Shown here: in pieces, positions 11,312-22,475 of the stretch
Layout: each line of letters begins with the position of its first letter
Position numbering within the stretch: the first letter of the stretch is position 1
Assembly (NCBI GenBank): GCA_037501455.1
Contig: CM074861.1
Location: 95,395,001-95,459,000, forward strand
Length of the DNA: 64,000 nucleotides
Source: Lantana camara
Taxonomy: Eukaryota; Streptophyta; Magnoliopsida; Lamiales; Verbenaceae
Direction: 5' to 3'
Translations under genes and position numbers: made by a program
The notes under the pieces: model-generated
What the model was told of the DNA's origin: nothing
The model's database searches: none
Seen by the model: the letters and a program-made list of their open reading frames with translations, nothing else

Positions 11312-12255
11312 GTGGCATGTCTATGGAGGTAAGTTTCTCAGTAAGACTAAGAACCTTAAGTCCATACTCGTAGTGTAACAGCACGAAAACCCGCCTGTCG
11401 ATATTGTCCACTTTGGTGGGCTAAGCGACAACACCCTCACGGTTTTATTCTTCCCGTTGGTATTTAAACCCGAAGGTGCCCAACTAGGACAAGGCCTCAA
11501 CAGGGAACAGGTATCCACCCCTTTATAAGGAAGGCTTCGTTCTCCTCTTCTTCCGATGTAGGACAAGCACTTTAAGCCTTATAGTCCACCCCCCCGTAAG
11601 GGCCCAGCGTCCTCGCTGGCACACTGGACCGGGTTCCAGCTCTGATACCATTTGTAATAGCCCAAAAACCTATCTGTCGATATTGTCCGCTTTGGTGGGC
11701 TAAGTGACACCACCCTCACGGTTTTGTTCTTCCCGTTGGTATTTAAACCCGAAGGTGCCCAACCAGGAAAAGGCCTCAACAGGGAAGAGGTATCTACCCC
11801 CTTATAAGGAAAGCTTTGTTCTCCCCTTCTTCCGATGTGGGACAAGCACTTTAAGCCTTACACGTAGACACTCGAACCTTCCCTCATTCTCAAATGGAAC
11901 AATTCCTTTGAGGTGTTATACCTTGTAACACGCTCATGAGGGTAGTAAAGTTTCTCTAAGTGGCCGTAAATCTCCCATGCGAATTCTGTTTATTTATGTT
12001 GTCTTTGCATATCTCAAGAATGTTAGCAAGCATGAGACAACTGACTTAGAGAATATCATCCTTTCACATCTGCATCGCGTACCGCTCAGCCGAGGTCGGA
12101 GCCTCTCATTCAGAAATGTGCTTCGCCTCGTAGAGAACATAATTTCTCTTCTCGAAATCTAGAATGATTTTCAGATTCCTCAGCCAGTCAGAATAGTTGG
12201 GACCAGTCAACCTGTTTGACTGGAGGATCGATACTAGAGGGTTTTTGGTTGCCAT
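11312..12255 (-). pseudogene. Copia B gag fragment, split by a TRIM
   Basis: 11312-11373 and 11868-12255 together are homologous to Copia A gag at about 7002-7444. Both copies share, for example, gtggcat..tat.gaggt.a.tt at the left and the start-codon context ggttgccatttca at the right (start at 12255-12253). The left end stops abruptly at the Copia A LTR, so the rest of B is outside the window or lost. The TRIM at 11374-11862 interrupts it with a clean 5-bp duplication. Stops are frequent. Confidence 0.8.
11374..11862 (-). mobile_element. TRIM (terminal-repeat retrotransposon in miniature), complete
   Basis: Two direct repeats of 210 bp (11374-11583 and 11653-11862) flank a 69-bp interior. 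On the minus strand the LTRs begin TGTAAGGCTT (TATAAGGCTT in one) and contain CCCACATCGG (CCTACATCGG in one). A PBS, TGGTATCAGAGC, lies at 11639-11650 just after the 5' LTR, and a G-rich PPT (11584-11596) precedes the 3' LTR. The target-site duplication cgtag is perfect (11369-11373 and 11863-11867). No coding region exists, so it must use proteins from other elements. I see no 5S rRNA-like sequence, which argues against a Cassandra TRIM. Confidence 0.93.
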
Positions 12256-13356
12256 TTCAAAACACATACAGAATCATAGAATCTAAGACTTAAATGGAAA
12301 AATAGAAAACTAGTGAGGATGCTGAACAATAACGATATACATGAGATTAGGTCTTTAATCTATGTTGCTCCCACTGTTTTTAGAAGATCTATAATTCACA
12401 AATCATCTTAGAGTAAATGTGTTTTCCCAATGTGTACTAAGATCCTAAGCACTTTATCTTGGACTTATGACTCGCAGGCCTTCTCAGCAAAGCCTTAGGT
12501 AGTTACGATTACCAATTCTAAGTCTGTGGAATTCTCAGTAATATTTTTCATCACCTATCTTTTAATATGGACCCATGACTTGTGCGTGATCCATATTTAC
12601 TTAGGCGTTAAGCAAGACCCATCAATCATTAGATCATGATCAAAACTTGGTTCGAACGACCCGCGACTAGTGGATCCTCCTCCCAAAAATTGTTCATGAT
12701 ATATTGATCACTAAGCGTGATCAATCAAGAAACTAAGAACTAATAGGTTTCACATAGCAACCCCACGACTCATGGACAACAACTAGCTCCACTTTTAAAC
12801 TTAAATCCTATTAATGCAGTGCTAAGAATTTAGTTCAAAGTTTGCACCTTGAATTAAACACCTATTTTCAAAATTTGCTTAATATTTTAAGGGAATTTTC
12901 GATTAACCGGAAAGTTGTCCGATTCGACCTCACCAACATATATGTTATCCAAATTTTAGCCTCAATTAATGCAATTAAAACTTAAATGCATTTCACATAA
13001 GCAAATTGCAGATAAAATTTCCTAGCATGATACTAATATGGAATTATCATAGGTTTTCCTATCTTATGCATGATATGTGGGAGCCATTCCACAACCACAA
13101 GTTCTAACCTACATGCCACATAAAACAGTTTATATTACATAAGGGTTGGAAATAAAATGATGACCTATCTATTACAACTTACTTGATCTAAAAGTTTAGA
13201 ATCTTTCACCTAATTAAAAATTTTAAATAGGTAGATAGAAATATCTTTAAATAAAATAACCATCACTAACAGTGAAATAATAATTAATGAATAACACACA
13301 AGAGTAGACTAAATAAATATGAAGGTGGATTGTTAATAACTAGATACCGTTGAAGG
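12256..13356 (-). other. leader of Copia B (non-coding)
   Basis: The part up to about 13200 is homologous to the Copia A leader adjoining gag (for example gctgaacaataacgat here and gttgaataataacgat at 7506). It is AT-rich with no coding signal. Beyond about 13200 the similarity to A fades by eye. Confidence 0.65.
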
Positions 13357-14070
13357 TAGATGTGGGCGTGGGACGGGGAGTTCATGATTCGGGGAATTCG
13401 GGATCAGGATGGAAATTTGGGTACCTGAGCCCATCCCAAAAATATCGGGTACCGGACGAGCCGGGGAGTTTGGGATTCGGGATGGGGTCGGCCTACATGC
13501 TTAAATGGGCCTGACTTTGAATTAAAAGAATTGGCCAGCCATTGAATTAAAAAAAAATTGGGCCTGTCTCTAAAGCGTGCTGTAATTTGACGTCATCTCT
13601 CTTTTATGGCATTATTAATAATCTACGAAATTGACCTAAATAAAATTAAAAAATCTCTTTAAATTGAAGAGGCAGTGGACTGGTGGTCGTGTGAAGAAGT
13701 GAAGAAGAAGAGGTACATCGGAGAGTATTTGTTTAGGGGTCAAATCAGCCATAGAGAAAAGAAAGGGAAGAAGTGAGAAATTCCAAAGGCGAATTAGTGA
13801 AGATGTACTTGAGATCTCCATTAAAAAGGTAGGCTGTGCTTAAAGAGAAATAAGCGAAAGTTTATTTATTTATTTTTTTGATATTATTGGGTAGTTCAGG
13901 TACCCGATCAGGGAAATTGGGTACCAAACTAATACCCGATCCCAAAATTTTATTTGGGATTTAGGTTCCCGTCCAGAACTCAAAAAATCCCGATCTCCCC
14001 ATTCCATTCGGGAAATACCTGATCGGGTCGGGAGGGGCCCCGAATTCCCTGACCTGAACGCCCACCCCTA
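13357..14070. mobile_element. non-autonomous hAT-type DNA transposon
   Basis: The ends are imperfect terminal inverted repeats: tagatgtgggcg on the left and, reverse-complemented, taggggtgggcg on the right. Both continue into related subterminal sequence containing ggggaattcggg and gggtacc. An 8-bp target duplication flanks it, gttgaagg (13349-13356) and gttaaagg (14071-14078), with one mismatch. The TIR core and 8-bp TSD are hAT hallmarks. At 714 bp and with no transposase-like frame it is non-autonomous. The interior (about 13560-13860) is AT-rich and unremarkable. Confidence 0.85.
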
Positions 14071-14078
14071 GTTAAAGG

Positions 14079-14338
14079 TGTCATTCCAGACCTAAATTGT
14101 GAGATACTGAAACCAAATAAAAAGAGGACACTTAAAAACATGAACTAGTAGGACAGTAAATTATTGCTTGAGAGGATGTCCTTAAGGTGAATTTGATATT
14201 TTGTCGCTGTACACGTCATAAGGCATGATGTGGGCTACGTGATGTCATCCGGTAGCCTCTAAGTGGAAGTTGTAGGGTGACAACGACGACCTATGTTTGG
14301 ACCACGATATCACTATTCACTAACGCATACAACAAACA
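14079..14338. other. unassigned 260-bp segment between hAT and the chromovirus LTR
   Basis: No motif, open frame or repeat homology is apparent by eye. It continues the sequence flanking the hAT element on its left, so it may be more of the Copia B leader or the DNA into which B inserted. Confidence 0.4.
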
Positions 14339-17300
14339 TGTGACACCCCGACTCCGCGACCGTACAGGTATGACGTATGTGCACAATTTAATTTATTTTA
14401 ATTTCATATTTAATTATTGCATTTAATTGATTTATATTTTATTATTTGAAATTCTTATATGAATTATTTGAATTTATATGAAATATTTGAATTATATGTC
14501 AAAATTTGCTCAAGTGATTCATGATATTGATTTTATGAAATTATGATATGTGAATTTAATTCCCGAACAAGCTAATTTCGTAAATTATGTGATTTATTTG
14601 AGTTAAAGACTTAATTGTGTGATTTTAATTAATATTGGACTTAATTGAAAAGTTGAATTGGACCTATTTGACACTTTTAAAAAGTTTTGGACTTAATTGA
14701 AAATAACCTTTTTAATAAAATTTGACTTATTTTAATTCGTTAAAATTTTTGTTTTATTTTTATTTTAATTTATTTGTTATTTCTTGAATTTGAATTTATT
14801 TATTAGAATGACATGCTCTTTTGTTGAAATGTGATGCGTTCGTGTTCGATTTGAGATCGAAATTTCGTGCCTTTTTATTATGTTGGAGTTTTATGAGTCG
14901 TGAACTTGAATATGTGCTCGTTACATGTTTGCGGGTTTATTTGTTGGGTTTTCGGGACTCGTTTTGTTGGGGTAACCTAAAGGAGGCTAACATGTACTTA
15001 GCGCACCTTGGGTTCCGGGTAGTGTAACTTGAGCTCGGGAATTCGGATTTGAATTCCGTCACCTCCTCTGAACTCGTTTCGACGATTTTAGTGCAATGGA
15101 TCAGGCCTTGTAATTTTTTGACCCCATTTGATACCCCGAAATCAGCCCGTAACTTTGTCTCACTCTCATATGACCACCTTTCACCATTTTGCACATAAGT
15201 CCCTCAATTCTTGACCAATTACCCTCAAACCTGGACCCACATGACCCCAACTCAATACTCTATCATCCCTATGTCCTTCATTTCGTTCCACACAAGACAA
15301 GGGAGAGATTTTCAGCTCTTTTTGGAGAACAAGAACAAATCCCGTCACTATTCACCAAGTTGAGATTTTGAGCTCCAAATCTCATTTTTCCTCCATCATC
15401 TTCAAGGGGTAAGCTTATATTTGATATGTACATGCTTAAGTGATCATTTGCATCTAAGAAATTCAGAATTTGATCCACTTTTGATTGAGTTTTTGATCCT
15501 TGAAGTGAATAGTTAGGTTTTATTGCCATTTTTGAATTCCATCTCTTTCCTTGGTGTTTCTCTTGAATTGAGGCTATAAATTTGATCTCTTATGCTTCCT
15601 TTATTTTTGATTGTACCTGACTTTGATGGTAGTTGAGTTATATGAGAGTTACCATTAATATACTTGAGTTTTTGTTGAGATATATGCATGAATTGGTGCT
15701 ATTTCTTTACCGTTGCTGCTGCTGTTCGTTTCCAGCTGATTTAAGGAAATTGTTGTGCTGATTTGCTTCTATTTTTGCTGCCTTATCATGCCTTGATGCT
15801 GTGGTTGAGGAGGGTGTGAGTTTCAGGGCTGAACAGGGTTGTTTTTCTTCTCCTTCACGGCTGGAACTGTCTCCCCGGCCGGGGAGATTTTCTTCAAGAA
15901 AAGTACCCGGCCGGGTACGTGATGCAGAATGTTTCTGCATCAGCTGTACCCGGGAGGGTAATTTTATAAAGAAAATCTCTCCTGGGCGGGGAGATGAATC
16001 TGCATCATACATGTTTAATTTTGGTTTCCTAACTTTGCATGGGTGCTAGCATAGTGTTGATGCATGGGTTGTACGTAGGAATGCATGTTTTGTTTGTTTG
16101 TGGACTTTGCATGAACACTAAATGGATTGATGAATTGAAACATGGGATGAATCTCACTTATTTTGTTTGTTCCTTAAGTGTATTTTATGGCTACAATACG
16201 TGTGTATATATATATATATATATTTATGCCATTTAAAATTTAAATGATTTAATTTGATATTCTAATTTAAATGTGATCCTATGATTTTATATGAATTCTT
16301 ACGAATGAAATGTGTAATATAAATTTGATTTTATGATTTAAATTATTTGTTATATTTTAGGAATTACGTTTATGAATTTATTTGATATGTTTTATACGAG
16401 CTATGAATTTAAATGACCTAAATGATGCATTCTTGCATTTCATACATATCCATTTCCGAGCGTCTAAGTGGTACATATTTGAGTCTAAGTCTCGGGTCTT
16501 GCGTTCTTTTGTTTCAGAGCCTCTTCAAGAAGTTAAAGAGTCCGAGGTTTAGGCGTCCGGTTGCTTCTTTTGTTCGGTTTTCTCTCCGCTTCCACTTCAA
16601 GGTGAGGGATAGGATCTTTTCTTGTAGATAAGCGACCTATGGCCTTTATGTTATTGATTTCCTATCCCGCATGTGACTATATATGTATTATAAGGTTAAA
16701 TACGAATGCTTATGATATGTTCACGACTTTATGAATCCCCTTTACGAATTCATGAAAATCGTCTAAGTATGAGCGTATAGGAGCTTATGATTTTGAATCC
16801 CTTGTACGTTTCCTTTATGATTCCGCGAGATGTGCCCTGAAAGATGGGTTGTTGGTATGTTTCTTATGAATCCGGGCCCAGGGATTGTGGGTAAGGATCC
16901 CCAGTATGGCAAGGGCCGTCGGGTTAAGCCTGTGCACATCCCATTTGAGGTGGTGGCGTGCGACTCTTGGAGGTTGAGAAGGCGCTATTACCTTGAGCCC
17001 TCGGTGAATAACCGGGGAAGGCATATCGTGGGTTAGCTACCCCGTATGTATATAGAATCCATATGGGTGGAGAGGGTTTGATTCCCGATCACCAAGGCGT
17101 TGAGGAGTTATGAATTTATGAATTCTTATGTATTTATGATTTGTATGAGGAGTTGAGGAGGTCCGTACTCGCCGGACGTTTATGTTTCCTTTATGCTTTG
17201 GTGGTTGTGAAACGAGTTAGGATTTTCCTTTGTATATATGTATGTTTTAAAAATGATTTGGTATGTAAAACCCTAGCTCGGTTCATGATCGACCCCTTTT

Positions 17301-17822
17301 GATTTTATGCTATGCTCTATATGTATTTATGGTGTGGGTGTGCGTTAGCCCCCCTCACTCAGTCGAGTTTTGACTGACCCCTTCCTTTTACCCCTTTAGT
17401 TGCAGGTTTCTCGAGCTAGGCGGGGAAGTGCATCGGTCGTGTCGTACTTTCGAGTTTAGGTCTAGTCGGCATATTTACCTGCTGCATTTTGAATACTTTT
17501 GTGAATTGTATTCGAATTCTAATTATGTCTTATGGAGATTATGAACTTTTGATGTATATACTTGACCTATTTTTGGGCCGTCAGGCTGTTGTATATGATG
17601 TATATGTTAGTATAGAGCTCCTTTGCGATCCTTATGTTGTTGTTTCCGCATTCTTCTCTGTTTGTTTTGCGCGCTCTGTTTGAGTTCTAGCCCCGCTTAG
17701 CCTAGTGTGTGAGTGTAGGTTCCCGTTCGCTTAGACTTGGGCTCATGTATGGAAATCCATTTCATATGTGGGTTTGGGTTTAGGTGCGGGGGATGTGGTG
17801 GCCCACCGTTCCGGGCGCTACA
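14339..17822 (+). repeat. 5' LTR of the Tekay-like chromovirus
   Basis: It starts TGTGACACCCCGACTCC and ends GGGCGCTACA just before tcttaaag and the PBS. It is 3484 bp long. Contents include a palindrome cluster at 15871-15993, a (TA)n tract at about 16205-16222, and a segment near 16850-17035 shared with other Tekay-type LTRs in the window. Short open frames in it (for example 15801-16049) have no recognisable domain and are not considered genes. Confidence 0.92.
15871..15993 (+). promoter_or_regulatory. A-B-B'-A' palindrome cluster in the 5' LTR
   Basis: Two perfect 16-bp palindromes, ctccccggccggggag (15871-15886) and gtacccggccgggtac (15903-15918), are followed by a 9-bp-arm hairpin, gatgcagaa-tgt-ttctgcatc. 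Degenerate partners then follow in reverse order: gtacccgggagggta and, to 15993, ctcctgggcggggag. The AT-rich spacers (attttcttcaagaaaa and attttataaagaaaat) also pair. The whole block is one long imperfect inverted repeat with arms of about 60 bp. The function is unknown; cis-regulatory or RNA-structural roles are both possible. Confidence 0.75.
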
Positions 17823-17830
17823 TCTTAAAG

Positions 17831-17842
17831 TGGTATCTGAGC
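17831..17842 (+). other. primer binding site of the chromovirus
   Basis: The sequence tggtatctgagc begins eight bases after the LTR end. It matches TGGTATCAGAGC, the initiator methionine tRNA type, except for one base. The intervening tcttaaag resembles tcttaag between LTR and PBS of the LARD at 37338. Confidence 0.8.
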
Positions 17843-18016
17843 TCTCGGTTGCAAAACCGGGACTCTAGAGTCGTGTTGAGTTGTCTAGGTCGTTCGGATT
17901 AGGACAATGTGGTTATGTGCATTTATGTGTCTCACTTACTTGAATTTCTATGAATTGTGCACATGATCATGTACTAACCGCACGCATGAATATTGGAATT
18001 CGTTGGATGTTGTAGG

Positions 18017-18965
18017 ATGCCTCCGCGAAGAGATCATCACCGTGACAGGTCTCCGGGCCATAGACATCACTGGGATCGTTCCCCACAAGCCGAGAACAAC
18101 ATGGAACCTGAGGGATTTATGGCAAGGTTATGTGCATATTTGGATACTCGGTATCGCCAGAATACACCTCCGGTTGTCAATCAAGAAGGAGGACAAGTCA
18201 CTCACATTCTGCGGGAGTTCAGGAATCAGAATCCTTCCAAGTTTGAAGGTGGGAACGATATTCAAGCCGAGGAGTTTGATACCGTGTGAATCAGTTGAGA
18301 AGGCAAGGTGCACTCTCACAATAGTGCAAGGCCAAGCTTACAGTTGGTGGACTAGCATCCGAGCCCATTTGGATGCCGCAGGTGATGAGATTAATTGGGA
18401 AACATTCACTCGGGAGTTTTGTAACAAGTACATTCCAATCGCCGCTAGGGACCGAAGACTCCAAGAGTTCATGGACTTGAAACAAGGTGAGAAGACGGTC
18501 ACCGAATACATTGATGAGTTCGACCATTTGTCAAGGTATGCTCCCAGCATTGTCAACGATGACCGCCATAAGGCTTTAAAGTTCCTTTGAGGGTTAAGAG
18601 AAGATATGAAGGATACGCTAGAAGCGGTTGATACCGACACTTGGGCGCTAGTCACCGAGAAGGCTTTGAAGGTAGAGGAGCGAGTGGTAGCTAGGAGGAG
18701 GAGGACTTCTCAGGCCATACAGGGTTCTAGCTCGGGAGGCCAGAACAAATATGGAAAGAGGCCGGCTTACCAAGCTTTTGTACCGACAAAGCCTCAAAAT
18801 AAGCAATTCAAGCCAAAAGGACAAAAAGCTCAACCTCTAGCATTACCGGCACCGCGCTAAGTCCAATGCACACATTGCAAGGGTAATCATCTCGTTGAAA
18901 ATTGCTTCAAACTTCACAAGAGGTGCTACGATTGTGGTTCGCCGGATCACATGCTTAATCAATGC
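18017..18965 (+). pseudogene. chromovirus gag with a frameshift and two in-frame stops
   Basis: The start at 18017 (MPPRRDHHRDRSPG) opens an arginine- and histidine-rich N-terminus and runs to a stop at about 18287 after FRNQNPSKFEGGND. The capsid-like part continues in another frame from about 18290 (KARCTLTIVQGQAYSWW, NWETFTREFCNKYIP, DLKQGEKTVTEYIDEF). It meets TGA at 18588 and TAA at about 18858, then two zinc knuckles: [13 protein letters not shown] at 18867 and [14 protein letters not shown] ending 18965. These bind the packaged RNA. A deletion near 18285 probably caused the shift, because the usual segment between the FEGG region and the YSWW region is short here. Confidence 0.88.
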
Positions 18966-21156
18966 CTGAACAAAAGGCCAGGACAAGCAGCGGATAACAA
19001 TCAGATGCCCGCAATTCAGGCTAGAGCTTATACACTCGGGTCTGAGGAAGAGGAAGCTGCAGATCTTGATCCTAATGCCGTGATTGAAGGTACCGTAAGC
19101 ATTCATGGCACTACATTTCATGCATTGTTCGATCCCGGGGTATCTCATTCATTTATTTCTCGAGATCTTGCTTCTTCATTGTGCTTGCCTGTTACCCTCT
19201 GTGAGCATGACTATGTGGTTAGTTCGCCTCTTGGCGGTAGTCCTGTTACTTGTAGGATTTATCGGGGTTGTCCAGTGAGTTTTGAAGATAGGGTTTTTCT
19301 CGCCGATTTGATCGAAATGCCGATGCAGAGGTATGATGTAATCCTCGGAATGGATTTGTTGTCTGAACATGGGGCTCAGATGGATTGTCGGGAGAAGAAG
19401 GTTTCTTTTGGTTCAGTGGTGTTTAAGGGCGAGAAGATGAAGTCAAGCCCGTTTATTTCTTTTGTTGAGGCGAGTAAACTGGTCCAGGACGGTGCGACAG
19501 GTTTCGTGGCCTATCTTTTGAATAGACCGAAGGATCAGGCCAAACTTGAGGAGACGGAGGTCGTGCGGGAGTATGCCGATGTATTCCCTGAGACATTGGG
19601 TTCTTTGCCACCCGATAGGGACATGGAGTTCGTAATCGACCTTTATCCCGGAGCAGAGCCTTTTTCAAAGACTCCCTATAGAATGGGTCCTGCTGAGTTA
19701 AAGGAGTTAAAGACGCAGCTTGATGAGCATTTAGCTTGCGGGTACATTCGTCCGAGCATTTCTCCGTGGGGTGCTCCCGTTCTATTTGTAAAGAAGAAAG
19801 ATGGAACGCTACGAATGTGTACAGATTACCGTGAGCTGAATCGGATGACCGTGAAGAACAAATACCCTTTGCCTCACATTGAGGAGTTATTTGATATTCT
19901 GCAAGGCTCGAAAGTCTACTCCAAGATAGATTTGAGGCAGGGTTACTACCAACTGCGGATTAAGGAGGAAGATATTTCGAAGACTGGTTTTAACACAAGA
20001 TATGGGCACTTTGAGTTCGTTGTCATGCCATTTGGATTAACTAACGCTCCAGCCGTATTTTACGGACATGATGCACCGAGTGTTCAGGCCTTTTCTTGAC
20101 AAGTTCGTGGTGATCTTTGTAGACGACATTCTGGTGTATTCTAGGTCGGCTGAAGAGCATGCCCAACATCTACGGATCGTCTTGGAAACTTTGAGGGAAC
20201 ATAAGTTGTATGCAAAGTTCAGCAAGTGCGAATTCTGGATCGACCGAGTTATGTTTTTAGGACACATAATTTCAGGAGATGGGATTGAAGTTGATCCATC
20301 TAAGGTTGAGTCCGTGCTTCGTTGGGAGAGACCGAGAAATGCCTCAGAGATTAGAAGTTTTCTTGGGTTGGCCGGTTATTACCACAGATTTGTTAAGGAT
20401 TTCTCAAAAATCGCCGCTCTGTTGACTCGCTTAACTAAAAAGGAAGTGAAATTTGAATGGGATGATAAGTGTGAGGCGAGTTTTCAGACGTTGAAAGTGA
20501 AATTAACTTCGGCACCGGTTCTTACCCTACCCGAGGGTACCGAGGGTTATGCAGTCTATACGGATGCTTCGAAAGAGGGTCTTGGTTGTGTTTTGATGCA
20601 GCAAGGTAGAGTGGTAGCTTATGCTTCAAGGAAGTTGAAGGAGCATGAGAAGAATTACCCTACCCACGATCTTGAATTAGCTACCGTTGTGTTCACTTTG
20701 ATGAAGTGGCGACACTATCTCTACGGTGCCACGTTCGAGGTGTTTACGGATCACCAAAGCCTCAAGTATCTCTTTTCTCAGAAAGATTTGAATGTAAGGC
20801 AGAGGCGTTGGATGGAGTTACTAGAGGATTATGATTACACCATTCAATACCATCCGGGTAAAGCAAACATGGTTACCGATGCCTTAAGTAGAAAGTCGAG
20901 TGTGGCTACTCTAGAAGCAAGTTCTTCAAGTTCAGGTTCAGAGATCTTGGTTTCGGGTACTTGGTTAGCTAATCTTACAGTAATACCGGATTTGAAACAA
21001 CAATTGTTGGAAGCTCAGGCCTCGGATGTCGAGATTCAAAAGTTGGTGACTTGTTCTAAGGATGATCCGAATTCCAAGTTTGGATTCGATGATTTCGGTT
21101 TGTTAAGGTTCGAAGCGAGAATGTGTCCCAGAAGAGCTCAAGAGGATTATACTTGA
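18966..21156 (+). pseudogene. chromovirus protease, reverse transcriptase and RNase H
   Basis: The protease region at about 19080-19200 has [13 protein letters not shown]. The active site, usually DSG or DTG, reads DPG (19131-19139). RT follows ([40 protein letters not shown]) and is cut by a one-base insertion near 20055. It continues from 20068 in the next frame with the catalytic FVDD at 20116-20127, then the connection and RNase H ([34 protein letters not shown]) to about 20900. The part after 20950 begins the integrase. Gypsy order is intact, but a substituted protease site and two shifts make it non-functional. Confidence 0.9.
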
Positions 21157-22446
21157 GGAGGCACATCGCTCAAGGTACTCGATTCATCCGGGAGGTACTA
21201 AGATGTATCGGGATCTGAAAGAGAAATTCTGGTGGAATAGCATGAAAAGGGACGTCGAGAACTTCGTGAAGCGATGTCTAACGTGTCAAAAGGTGAAGGC
21301 AGAACACCAGAAGCCGGGAGGAACTCTCCAACCACTTCCTATTCCCGAGTGGAAGTGGGAGCAAGTGACTATAGACTTTGTGTCCGGCTTGCCTAGAGTT
21401 AAAGGAGGGTTTGATGGATGGGTAATTGTGGACAGATTGACTAAGTCTGCCCATTTCTTCAAGGTTCGGATGTCTGAGAAAGTTCCTAAGCTAGCCGAGT
21501 TGTACGTTCGGGAGATTGTACGGTTACATGGAGTTCCGGCTAGTATTGTTTCGGATCGGGATCCACTGTTTACTTCGATATTTTGGCATAATCTTCAGAA
21601 GTGTTTGGGCACTAAGCTCAAGTTTAGCACAGCTTCGCATCCTCAGACGGACGGCCAATCTGAAAGGCTAATTCAGTACTTAGAGGATATGCTCAGAGCG
21701 TGTGCTTCGGACTTCCAAGATAAGTGGGACGAGCACCTACCTTTGGTTGAGTTTGCTTATAACAATAGCTATCAGGGTTCGATTAAGATGGCTCCATACG
21801 AGGCACTTTACGGAAGAAAGTGTAGGTCTACTCTATTTTGGGACAATGAGGATTGGAGGTGGACTGAAGAGAATAAGCTCGAGAGAGCCGAGTCTAAGGA
21901 AAAGATTGCCGATACTATTGAGAAGATTCATAAGATTCGACAAAGGATGAGAGCAGCTCAAGCCCGTCAAAAGAGCTACGCCGATAAGAGAAGAAGGCCC
22001 TTAGAGTTCGAAGTAGGAGATAGAGTCTTGTTGAAGGCGTCTCCTAGAAAAGGCTTCACTCGTATAGGTAAAGGTGGAAAGCTTAGTCCTCGTTACCTTG
22101 GGCCGTTTGAAATTTTGGAAAGAATCGGAGAAACGGCATACAGATTGGATTTACCGCCGAGTATGACCGGGATACATAATGTTTTTCACATCTCTCAACT
22201 CCGTAAGTATTATCCCGATGAATCAACAATTCTCCCAGTTGAAGAGGTTCAGTTAGAGCCAGATTTGACAACAGAAAAGCATCCGATTGCAATTCAGGAC
22301 CGGAAGATACAAGAATTGAGAAACTGGCAGATTCCTTTAGTCAGGGTACTTCGGAGGGATCAGAAATCCGAGGAATCGACATGGGAAAACGAGGAGAAAA
22401 TGAGAAGGTTATATCCGGAGTTGTTTGAAGACTCGAGTCGGACTTG
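21100..22446 (+). pseudogene. chromovirus integrase with C-terminal chromodomain
   Basis: A frameshift near 21110 separates this from RNase H. The HHCC zinc region ends CLTCQKVKAEH. From the methionine at 21203 the core has D58 (TIDFVSGLP), D118 (VSDRDPLF) and E154 (DGQSERL), giving D-D(35)-E spacing. The C-terminal domain includes VGDRVLLKASP, LSPRYLGPFEI and HNVFHISQLRKY. The last 55 residues (DRKIQELRN, IPLVRVLRRDQ, ESTWENEEKMRRLYPELF) are a chromodomain, which in chromoviruses is thought to steer insertion to marked chromatin. This 414-codon stretch is the best preserved coding region of the window. It ends about 30 bases before the 3' LTR. Confidence 0.92.
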
Positions 22447-22460
22447 AGGGCAAGTCCTTT

Positions 22461-22475
22461 TTAAGGGGGGAGGAT
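22461..22475 (+). other. polypurine tract of the chromovirus
   Basis: The sequence ttaaggggggaggat precedes the 3' LTR start TGTGACACC. It marks the plus-strand priming site and the LTR boundary. Confidence 0.85.

Noticed and set aside
11374..11862. Cassandra-type TRIM
   Set aside because: Its LTR lacks any recognisable 5S rRNA segment, which defines Cassandra.
13357..14070. The missing LTR of Copia B
   Set aside because: Ends are inverted, not direct, repeats with an 8-bp duplication, which fits hAT.
15801..16049. Open frames in the chromovirus LTRs (for example 15801-16049, 16830-17036 and copies in the 3' LTR)
   Set aside because: They recur just because LTRs are duplicated, have no domain, no coding-like composition, and run through palindrome clusters and TATA repeats.
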